Under the pieces are notes generated by a model, which did no database searches, had not been told where the DNA came from, and saw only the letters and a list, made by a program, of their open reading frames with translations. From the NCBI GenBank assembly GCA_002238565.1, contig MPMP01000025.1:1-54940 (forward strand): a stretch of DNA of 54,940 nucleotides. The letters run 5' to 3'. This document shows positions 9,182-16,771 of this stretch, one piece after another; the stretch's first letter is position 1; each line of letters starts with the position of its first letter. This stretch comes from Albidovulum sp. bin36. Lineage in GTDB: Bacteria > Pseudomonadota > Alphaproteobacteria > Rhodobacterales > Rhodobacteraceae. The translations under genes were made by a program, and so were the position numbers.

Positions 9182-9199
9182 TTGAGTAAAAATACTCAA
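9182..9199. promoter_or_regulatory. Palindrome upstream of the AAA/DUF4143 gene
   Basis: TTGAGTA-AAAA-TACTCAA is a perfect inverted repeat with 7-base arms and a 4-base A/T centre. It ends 18 bp before the start codon of the minus-strand ATPase gene. Its position and symmetry suit an operator or autoregulatory site for the two- or three-gene cassette. It lacks a following T-run, so a terminator is unlikely. Confidence 0.55.
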
Positions 9200-9204
9200 G
9201 AGAG

Positions 9205-9735
9205 CCGAGTGTCTTGCAGTAATTCTCATTGCCGACGTCGTGATCGGTGGCGAACGCGTTGTGGTATCGCCGCCCGCCGGACGGCGAGGCGACGGTGATC
9301 TCGAATCAGTTGACCTTCAAGGCATCCTCGCCGTCCCTGATCGGCACGCCGCTCATCCACCGGTAGAAGCAATGGACCTTTTTCCGGCCCCTGCCGTTGA
9401 CGGTGCGCAGCGAGTCGACCTCAACTTCTTTAATATACTCGTATAGCGCGGCGTGCGATTTCGGCTTGCAGGTGAACAGGAAGCTGCCGCCGGCCTCCAG
9501 GACCGCCTCGCAGCAGTACGGGTCGTCGCCGAGATAGACGGGCCGGAACCCCTCCGCCGCCGGGCCGACTCGCTTAAGCCGCCGCTTGGCGGCCTTGATT
9601 TCGCAGTCCTGCTTTTCGTCGCCGTCCCGGGGCCGGATGAACTACTGCGGCAGCGGCAGCAGGTGGTTCGTTCACGGCGCGACGATACTTGCTCCGAGCA
9701 TGGCGTGGAAGGTCTCGACCCTGCCGTTCGAATGA
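9205..9735 (-). pseudogene. Degraded DDE transposase (ISNCY-like)
   Basis: One reading frame on the minus strand gives TFHAMLGASIVAP, LPLPQ, EKQDCE, VYLGDDPYCCEAVLEAGG, FLFTCKPKSH, CFYRWMSGVPIRDGEDALKVN, FEITVASPSGG and NAFATDH. These resemble the catalytic core of ISNCY-type transposases. The frame is broken by at least three stops (after VAP, after LPLPQ, and between VN and FEI), and both ends of the protein are absent. The element sits directly against the broken PIN gene, which it probably disrupted. No terminal inverted repeats were found. Confidence 0.7.
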
Positions 9736-10195
9736 AATAGACATCGGCCTTGGATAGCAACTCAAGGCAGCGAGCCCAAATAACCTCAAAATCTAGGAAC
9801 TGCTCTTTCCGTTTTGATGGTAGTATTTGTTGCATCAGTTTCATCATAGACGATCGTGCGGCGTCAGAGATTTAAAGGAATGTGACGTGTTGGCGCATCG
9901 ATATCCGGAATAAGGTTCTTCACGGCATTGTGGACATCATCTTCAGTCGGCAAAGGCAAATTCTGGAGTTGTCCAAATAGTGGTAGCAGTTGGCGGTGAC
10001 CGCCTTCCGCCTTTTATCTCAGGTCAAACATGCGCTTCGTCAGGTTCTCTTCAACTTCCAATTGCACAACTTCAGGAATCGCAATTGTTGCATTGTTCTG
10101 TCGGGCAAAAAAACGGACAGCCGCACCGTTTTGAGAGCGCAGCCCCACCTGAGAGATCCAAGTGCTGGCATCAAACAGTATGGATATAGTTGCTC
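9730..10195 (-). pseudogene. Truncated PIN-domain (DUF4935-like) ribonuclease gene
   Basis: The minus-strand translation shows ISILFDASTWISQ (the first PIN aspartate), GAAVRFFARQNNATIAIPEVVQLEVEENLTKR, then after a frameshift near 10012 LLPLFGQLQNLPLPTEDDV, and after another shift MMKLMQQILPSKRKEQF and VIWARCLELLSKADVYFI. Similarity stops exactly where the transposase remnant begins (about 9735), so the C-terminal active-site residues are lost. PIN proteins are Mg-dependent RNases and often toxin-like. This copy is dead. Confidence 0.65.
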
Positions 10196-10690
10196 TCCTG
10201 CATGACTGGGCGGCGACCGATGCCCTGTCCCCACGGAACGGCCGGGAAGTCCTTCTCGGCACGGAACGCGTTTAGGCGACCGCCGCCGTTTCCCGGCGCG
10301 TGTGGCCGTGAGTATAGCGATGCCGTAATCGTTCGGGAATGTAGCTACACTAACTCTAGAACGGGTGCCTCGGGATTAAGAAGCTTGACCAATGCCAAGG
10401 ACGGACTAGGGGGCAGGACACTGGGCTCCGCCGAACAATTTCGAGGGTCGTCGCAGGTTGCGGGGCACCTCTAGGCAGAAGAGGTCGTTTCCCGATGCCC
10501 TTCAACTCGATCGGAGTCGCCTAGACGACCGCGTAGCAGGCCGCGGCCCCACGATGGAGACTGCTATCTCGGCCTTGTTCGGTAACGCCTACATTGCATC
10601 ACTTGTCTTAGAGTTTGTTCCTAAAGTCGGCAAATTATCTATATATTGGAAAAGTTACAAATATTTCCACAAAAACCGACAATATGTGGT
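10196..10690. other. Gene-free stretch before hicAB
   Basis: No supported gene was found. The last ~100 bases become strongly AT-rich. They contain a gapped dyad, AAATA...CCACA (about 10657-10673) opposite TGTGG-TATTT (about 10686-10695), immediately upstream of and touching the hicAB promoter. This could be the HicB operator. Confidence 0.4.
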
Positions 10691-10693
10691 ATT

Positions 10694-10722
10694 TTGATTC
10701 AAGATCTTAGTGTGTATATAAT
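10694..10722 (+). promoter_or_regulatory. Sigma-70-like promoter of hicAB
   Basis: TTGATT (10694-10699), a 17-base spacer, and a perfect TATAAT (10717-10722). The predicted start point falls at about 10729, essentially on the hicA ATG, so the hicA message would be leaderless or nearly so. The promoter looks undamaged although hicA is dead, so hicB is probably still transcribed. Confidence 0.6.
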
Positions 10723-10727
10723 TGCGC

Positions 10728-10911
10728 ATGTAACGGAACAGCCGAGACATCGTCAAGCGTCTCAAGGCCGAGAGGTTCGAACTGGTGAGCGTGAAGGGAT
10801 CGCCACCACGAGTTCAGAAAGGGCGCGATCACCGTGGTCGTTCCGCATCCGAAGAAGGACTTGCCCTTCGGCACCGCCCGGAGCATCGCCAAGCGGGTGG
10901 GCTGGAACTGA
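10728..10911 (+). pseudogene. hicA: Inactivated HicA mRNA-interferase toxin gene
   Basis: The reading after the ATG is stop (TAA), then RNSRDIVKRLKAERFELVSVKGS. One extra C near 10802 then shifts the frame to HHEFRKGAITVVVPHPKKDLP, GTARSIAKRVGWN, stop. HicA is a ~60-residue double-stranded-RNA-binding-fold RNase, and its catalytic His lies in the GSHH motif recovered here only across the frameshift. Two independent lesions (codon-2 nonsense and a +1 shift) make this a dead toxin. The TGA is 10 bp before hicB, the normal hicAB arrangement. Confidence 0.82.
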
Positions 10912-10921
10912 GGAGGCAGCT

Positions 10922-11311
10922 ATGCACTACGTCGCCGTCATCGACAAGGACCCAGGAAGCGCCTATGGAGTTCGGTTTCCAGAGGTTCCAGGATGCTATT
11001 CGGCCGCCGACAGCTTCGATGACATCGTTCCCAACGCCATCGAGGCATTGAGCCTGTTCTTCGAGGACGGCGAGCCAGTGCCACCGCGCGGCATCGAAGC
11101 GGTGCGCGAGCAAGCTGCCGAGAGCATCGCGGAGGGCGCGGTGCTGATGATGATTCCCTATGTTCGGGACCGGAAGCGGGTCGTGCGGGTGAATTTGAGC
11201 CTAGAGAAGGGGTTCCTCGATACCCTCGACGAGGCGGCGCGCATGCGTGGCATGACGCGTTCCGCGTTCGTTCAGAAGGCGGCCACGCGCGAGATTCTCG
11301 ACCCTGCCTAA
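10922..11311 (+). CDS. hicB: HicB antitoxin (orphaned)
   Basis: A 129-residue HicB. The N-terminal partial RNase H-like fold runs from MHYVAVIDKD through FPEVPGCYSAADSFDDIVPNA to the IEAL helix. A C-terminal ribbon-helix-helix-like DNA-binding segment (VVRVNLSLEKGFLDTLDEAARMRGMTRSAFVQKA) follows. An AGGAGG Shine-Dalgarno lies 5-6 bases before the ATG. HicB normally neutralises HicA and represses the operon. Here the toxin is inactivated, so HicB may survive only as a repressor, or as an antitoxin against related HicA toxins elsewhere. Confidence 0.9.
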   Translation: MHYVAVIDKDPGSAYGVRFPEVPGCYSAADSFDDIVPNAIEALSLFFEDGEPVPPRGIEAVREQAAESIAEGAVLMMIPYVRDRKRVVRVNLSLEKGFLDTLDEAARMRGMTRSAFVQKAATREILDPA

Positions 11312-11500
11312 AACGGGCGCAGTCGTCAGCTGGCGCGGCTTTGCGGCGCGGTGCTGTTGAAGTCCGGCGCCATGAAGGCCGACCATGGCGCAAACGGCCT
11401 CGCGGTCGAACGGTCGCTGAGACTGTCGGCGGCGCCACGGGTGACCAGCGCCCGAACCGGCAAGGCGGACTGATTTCAGGTCTGCGGCATCCAACGCCAT

Positions 11501-11959
11501 TCACTTTATCGCAGGGCTGCTACGCCGCGCGACATGCAGGTAATTCAATCCCTCCCCGCGCCGTCCCCCACCTCCCCCAGTTTCATTTCTGAGTTCGTAC
11601 CTATCCCAGTTGCAATCGATGAGCAGGCTTTCTAGACGCGATGCATTGCGATGGCTGGCGGTCTCATAGAGAACGACAATCTCGCTGAAGCGGCGAGGGT
11701 GGTCGCGTTCGTATTGGCGCTTCCTTCTCTCCGGCCAGTTCGCGATACCGACCTTGAAGGCGCTCGACCTACTTGTAAGGGCAGCGATCCTTCGTGTGAG
11801 CCTGCACTCCAGCGAGAGGGCCAGCCCAAATCCACGTTGAATTTCAGCTTCACGTCCAATGACCCTCCTTGCCGCGGCACTGGCTTTTATAGGAATACTT
11901 TCCCGCACTGCCCTTTCGAAAAGTTTGGGATACGCTGCTCTTGATTGAGAATTCAGCAA
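11501..11959 (-). CDS. GIY-YIG-superfamily-like small protein
   Basis: Up to 152 residues. The C-terminal half shows FKVGIANWPERRKRQY, SEIVVLYETASHRNASRLESLLIDC, RNETGGGGG and LNYLHVARR. This pattern (K-G-I-x-N-x-P-x-R-R, then a Glu in a helix, then NE-x-GGGG) resembles divergent GIY-YIG nuclease-like proteins. The start is uncertain: only a TTG at 11959 is available, and the frame stays open without an ATG into the divergent neighbouring gene, so the N-terminus may be truncated. It is not part of an obvious operon. Confidence 0.5.
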   Translation of the reverse strand: MLNSQSRAAYPKLFERAVRESIPIKASAAARRVIGREAEIQRGFGLALSLECRLTRRIAALTSRSSAFKVGIANWPERRKRQYERDHPRRFSEIVVLYETASHRNASRLESLLIDCNWDRYELRNETGGGGGRRGEGLNYLHVARRSSPAIK

Positions 11960-12011
11960 TGAGTACTCAGCAAACGCGGTAAAGGAAATATATTCACAGT
12001 TGGAGGACTTA

Positions 12012-13157
12012 ATGCTTCATTTTACTGAAGAGGAATATTCGCGACGCCGTTCGCTGCTAGAAGCGGAACTTGATCGCCGCCAATTGGATGGAATGCTGCT
12101 CTTTTCGCAAGAAAGCCTTTACTGGCTTACGGGTTATGACACGTTCGGATTTAGCCTTTTCCAGTGCCTGGTCGTTGGCGGGTGCGAACCGGTACTGCTA
12201 ACTCGATCAGCCGACAATCTGCAGGCAAAATTAACATCGAATATCGAGGATATAAGAATTTGGGTGGACGGCGACGATGCGAGACCTGCCCGAGATTTGG
12301 CTTCACTAATTCAGGACCTTGGACTAGCCGGGAAGAAATTTGCAATCGAAACCGACACTTACGGTCTCACCGCCAAAAATTATATTGCCTTGATCGAGGC
12401 GTTCGACGGTATTGCCGAGCTGGTTGAGGCATCCGACATCGTTTCTAATTTGCGACTGATTAAATCCGACGAGGAATTGAAATACGTCCGAAAGGCGTCG
12501 ATTCTTGCCGACGATTCATTGGACGCGGCTGTTGCTTTGCTGAAGCCGGGCGTCGACGAGGGCGAGATTCTGGCTGCCATGCAGGGAACGATATTCGCAG
12601 GCGGCGGAGATTATGCAGGAAACGAATTCATCATCGGATCTGGCGACCACGCCTTGCTTTGCCGCTATTCCTCTGGAACGAGGAAGCTATCTGCCGAAGA
12701 TCAGCTTACATTGGAATGGGCCGGTGCCTACAGACGCTATCATTCGGCGCTGATGCGGACCGCCGTAATAGGGTCTCCGCGCGAATTGCATTTCGAAATG
12801 CATAAGGCGGCCACTGAAGCTCTTGTGCGCTGCGAGGAAAAAATTGCGCCGGGCAACCAAATGCATGAAGTGTTCGAGGCCCACGCGAAAACTCTTGACG
12901 ATGCCGGCTTCCGAACTTGCAGGCTCAACGCCTGCGGGTATTCGCTGGGAGCTAGATTTGCCCCGACCTGGATGGAGCGAGAAGTTTTCCGGCACGGTGC
13001 ACGAACAGTAATGCAACCGCGAATGGTGTTTTTCATTCACATTATTCTCGTCGACAACGACTCTGGCACCGCCATGACAACCGGCCGTACGTCAATCGTA
13101 ACGAACGAAGGGTCCGAGCAGTTGTCGCGCCACGACCTTGAAATGATCGTAGCGTGA
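12012..13157 (+). CDS. M24-fold creatinase/ectoine-hydrolase-like hydrolase (metal ligands absent)
   Basis: A 381-residue pita-bread-fold protein. The N-terminal creatinase domain (to about residue 150) includes MLLFSQESLYWLTGYDTFGF, and the C-terminal M24 domain begins near SDEELKYVRKAS. The five metal ligands of true aminopeptidases are replaced: LEWAGAYRRYHSALMRT lacks both aspartates, GYSLGARFAPTW lacks the GHG histidine, and the later glutamates are missing. This is the state of metal-independent creatinase and DoeA-type relatives, so it likely hydrolyses a small amidine/amide substrate rather than X-Pro peptides. The ATG at 12012 has GGAGG six bases upstream; a TTG at 12000 is in frame but unlikely. 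It stands alone, divergent from the GIY-YIG-like gene. Confidence 0.82.
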   Translation: MLHFTEEEYSRRRSLLEAELDRRQLDGMLLFSQESLYWLTGYDTFGFSLFQCLVVGGCEPVLLTRSADNLQAKLTSNIEDIRIWVDGDDARPARDLASLIQDLGLAGKKFAIETDTYGLTAKNYIALIEAFDGIAELVEASDIVSNLRLIKSDEELKYVRKASILADDSLDAAVALLKPGVDEGEILAAMQGTIFAGGGDYAGNEFIIGSGDHALLCRYSSGTRKLSAEDQLTLEWAGAYRRYHSALMRTAVIGSPRELHFEMHKAATEALVRCEEKIAPGNQMHEVFEAHAKTLDDAGFRTCRLNACGYSLGARFAPTWMEREVFRHGARTVMQPRMVFFIHIILVDNDSGTAMTTGRTSIVTNEGSEQLSRHDLEMIVA

Positions 13158-14870
13158 GCCCTTAATTTAACTCCGGATTATTCGTTCGCGCCAATTCCAT
13201 TCAGAGGCATGCCGTTCCACCTCATCATCCGAGCCGAAGCCGTCTCGACTTTCTACTAGGCGAGGTTCTGGCGATCGGAATGCTAAAATGCAAATTGTTT
13301 CGAGATTGTCCGGTATCCTGTAGTTAAGCCGGAGGGCAAGGCTGCCTAATTTGCGGAGCGGATGCAGGTTCCGACTACCTTAACAACGACGAGCCGGTTG
13401 CCGCTGAAGCTAGATATGCGTACGGGCAACTACGATGGAAGACTTTCAGTCCGGCTAGATACTCTAGAGGCGCCGAAGGAGCGCGGTCTTCAAGCAACAT
13501 GAGTGAAATTCAGCGTCTGGCAAGGGCCTTGAAATCCAACTCGATTCGTCCTGGTTGCAGTAATTTGAAAGTGCTCCGCCAAAAAAATCGAAGCGTATTC
13601 GCGACAATTTTAATTCGAACGCATGTCGAGTCGAACAAGCGCACGTGATTACGCAACCTGTAAAATTGCGTGCGTTATTTTCGGGACGGAATTCACTCTG
13701 CCTCTACGCATTCGAAGATTTAGTTGAATCCCGGCGGCGAATAAAGGCAATCAAAGCGCACTAGTGCAACGGGACCTTCCCGGCAGGCCTATCTGGTCGA
13801 TCGCCTTCGTTTCCACATGTTGTCGGATTTTGCGCCAGCTCCCCGACCTTGGCCCGGGAATCGGGTGCCGAGGTCGGCCAGAGCGATCCTGGCGGCTATA
13901 GCAGCCGATTCGCAAGGACTTGGCCTCACGGCAGCTGCTTGCGGGCCAACTGCGCGGATATGGCGATAATGGCGTTGGTGCCGCAACTCGCCACGGCTAG
14001 CGGCATGATCGGTCCGTCAGCGACCTGCCTGAGTTTTAGCGGCGTTCCTGAGTTCGGAAATTTGCCTGCCAGCTGCCAGCCGACGGGCGATTCCCGCTGC
14101 GACGGAAATTGCTTCCATTGTGCCAATGGTCATGGTCGCATGCATTTCGGGCGGCTCGGCGGTTGAGTTTCTACTCTTGTCAATGTTCGCAGACCATGCC
14201 GCCTGAATAATTTCCTTGTTGCATTCCGCTCGGCATGCGAATTGGCATGGGGTGGCTGTATCTATCGGTCGCCGAGATTGTCCCAGCCGATATTTTTCAA
14301 TTGCCTTTCTCACGCGTAGGTGGTCGAGATGCGACCACCTCGACGCAAATGCAACTGGCTTCCCGCTTAGGCGTTTGCGTACCTTGCTGGCGACGAGTCC
14401 AACGGTTTCGCAACTGCCCCCGAATGGCTTGTTCGCGACCTTCACAGGCATTTCTTGTCAGGCGGCATGCAGGAATTTCTGATCGGACATTTAGGATTGC
14501 GGATTGCCAAAGTGATGCTGGCCGTTACAGTAATCCGATTGTTTTCGGGAACGTCCACCGTAAATTAAATCCGCGTAATAAAAGCGCGGCAAAGGCAAGG
14601 CAACTGCCATGGCCGCTTGCCCCCTGAAGCTCAAAAATAGGTTTTTGTTCAGTTTCCATTGCATGCTTTTGCAATGAACAATGAACCTGACGACTTAGCG
14701 AAATTACCGCTTTGATATTGATCGCTGAAAACTTAAATTACCAAGTTCTAAAAGGAAGCGCTGGAATGGAATAGATACGTTCTCATGAATTTCGCCAGTT
14801 TCGTTGTTTCGGAGTGAAAGGAGAAAGCATTAGTCGGCAGATGCCGAAGCGCTGCTCGCGCGAGCATGCG
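13158..14870. other. Long gene-free stretch
   Basis: About 1.7 kb without a convincing gene. Open frames on both strands around 13.8-14.6 kb overlap one another, have biased composition, lack ribosome binding sites and match nothing I recognise. It could be decayed coding sequence too old to read. Confidence 0.5.
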
Positions 14871-15038
14871 ATGCTACGATATTTGTTGGCAAGGCAGCAT
14901 TCGAAATCGGTTTATATATTGTTGGCAACGCCGGACTTGGGTATTCCATTGATCAGTTTAATACTGGGACCGTTCATAACGTCGCTAGCGATCACTTTAG
15001 TTGGCATCGTACAGAAGAAGGATAAATCGAAAAACTAA
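14871..15038 (+). CDS. Possible small membrane protein
   Basis: A 55-residue frame with one hydrophobic segment (LGIPLISLILGPFITSLAITLVGIVQ) and a lysine-rich tail (KKDKSKN), a shape common in genuine small membrane proteins. No good Shine-Dalgarno precedes this ATG. A longer GTG-started version (14814) follows a purine-rich stretch. No family recognised; this may be a chance frame. Confidence 0.25.
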   Translation: MLRYLLARQHSKSVYILLATPDLGIPLISLILGPFITSLAITLVGIVQKKDKSKN

Positions 15039-15188
15039 AGGATGCGATACGTTCCGCTCCGTCTGACATGTTTTAGATTCCAGCGCCGACACCGGTGCGG
15101 CAATTAAATATCGGCTATTGATTCGGATGGGTCGAAGGATCGCTGCAGAAACGTCGACGCTTATGTCGACAGGAAAGGAAAGACTGCT

Positions 15189-16010
15189 GTGGACGCTGAG
15201 CAGAATCAACCGACTGAAGATTCGCTGGAGACTTATCGAAACACTCTGAACCAGCTCGATCTGGAATCGCCAGTCTTGCACCCCGACTTGTTCAAGCTGG
15301 AACTGGAAATCGGCGACCGGGCTTACAGCCGCTTGCTCGACAAGAAACGCTTGCTGGAAGTATGGGACGTTGTGGGGGCGGGAGCTTCAGGCGCAGCTAT
15401 CATGAGTTCATCCTTTGTTGCAACGACATTCTTTCCGACAACAGGCGTATGGGCATGGATCGGGCTGGGAGCGGCAGCGACCCCGCTCGGCTGGGTATTG
15501 GCGGGTGCGATTGCCAGCGGTACCATGTGGTATTTCTTGAGAAAGTGGTTCCAAAACGACGACCATAAAGTTAGAAAAATACCCAAATTCATCAATACTC
15601 CCCTGGATATGCTTGCCGTGAATCTCCTAGATCTGATGGCTCCGCTGATGCTGAAGGTTGCCAAGGCGGATGGTGAGATCTGCGACCGGGAAAGGGAAGT
15701 AGTTCTTGAAGTCTTGCAATTAAAATGGGGTTACGATCCGCTTTTTGTCGAGGCGGCATTGCAATGCCTCGAAGACACGCTTGACAACTATTCGGACATC
15801 GACATCCTAGCCGCTAATCTGGCAAAGTTCGCGCGATCCTGCCCTGACATTAATGAAAGGAAGTTCTGCGACAACCTAGTTGAAAGGCTCGAAGGAATTG
15901 CCCGTTCCGACTTTATGGAAGACCCGGAGGAAACTGCAACTATTAGCCAGATGCGCCAGTGCATCGACGAACAACTCTCACGCAATCGCATCGACCTGAT
16001 GATGGAATGA
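15189..16010 (+). CDS. TerB-domain membrane protein
   Basis: A 273-residue protein starting at GTG, preceded by a GGAAAGG-type site. The charged N-terminal region (1-65) is followed by two hydrophobic segments: ~66-84 (AGASGAAIMSSSFVATTFF) and ~88-112 (WAWIGLGAAATPLGWVLAGAIASGTMW). A cytoplasmic TerB-like domain begins near residue 155 with LMLKVAKADGEICDREREVVLEVL, which contains the acidic DGE metal-binding signature. TerB-like proteins are linked to tellurite/stress and membrane surveillance systems, but stand-alone membrane versions have no assigned function. It is flanked by gene-poor DNA. Confidence 0.72.
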   Translation: MDAEQNQPTEDSLETYRNTLNQLDLESPVLHPDLFKLELEIGDRAYSRLLDKKRLLEVWDVVGAGASGAAIMSSSFVATTFFPTTGVWAWIGLGAAATPLGWVLAGAIASGTMWYFLRKWFQNDDHKVRKIPKFINTPLDMLAVNLLDLMAPLMLKVAKADGEICDREREVVLEVLQLKWGYDPLFVEAALQCLEDTLDNYSDIDILAANLAKFARSCPDINERKFCDNLVERLEGIARSDFMEDPEETATISQMRQCIDEQLSRNRIDLMME

Positions 16011-16771
16011 CTTGGTGTAATCCGATCTAAATTGGACCAAATGGGGATCAAGATTTCGAATAGCGAATGGTTGAGGGCGTTAAGATCGTTGTTTTCCGGG
16101 ATAAGGATCAAATTGTCCATGCGTGATTTGCAAAATTTTCTTCCCGAGGTTCCGAGGCGAGGCAGCGGAAAGTCTCCTCCATCTTCATGATGCCGGTCAT
16201 CGACTCGCGGACGGCGATCGCTGGAGCGGTCGGCACTAGTCGAATTCAAGGACTCGCGCCGCCGGCTGGCTTGACAGCCCTGCCGCGATCAAGGGTACGC
16301 TGCATTACTTTCGGGCGAGCTTGTTTTGCAGGTGCGGGAGACCGAATTCGGCAGCGCTTTCTTCAGTCGATTCCGTTTAGGGCGCAGACTCCTGCACGAG
16401 AAGAATAATACCTGCGTTCCATATTCCCGCGGCTTGCTTGTTGCCTGTAAATTCAGCCGGACCGCTAGAGCTTGTTCACCTCGTTTTCCGGCATCGGTCG
16501 TGCTCGCGATGCAGGAAGCCCTGCGCCAATCCGGTTCTCGAAGATTTGCGGGACGACTTGTCGAAAGCGAACGCGATGCTCGGCGGCGAGGCAATGACAT
16601 TGCTTGCGCATTTCTTCGGCATCGGCGCAAGACCTCGCCGCAGGTTCGCAAGGTTGCGGTCCATCGACGCAAGCGCACTCTCGTTCCGGTTTAATTCAGA
16701 ATACCTATGCGATCGGAATTCCGTGGCGCTGTCCGAAACTGAACTTCGCCCTGAATCCACCCCCATCGTTT
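16011..16771. other. Gene-free stretch
   Basis: About 760 bp between the TerB gene and the convergent regulator. Frames here overlap each other on both strands and show no recognisable family, start signal or repeat. Confidence 0.5.

Noticed and set aside
14017..14627. Overlapping frames of 130-144 codons in the 13-15 kb gap
   Set aside because: They overlap on opposite strands, lack ribosome sites and show no recognisable motifs; no basis to choose one as a gene.
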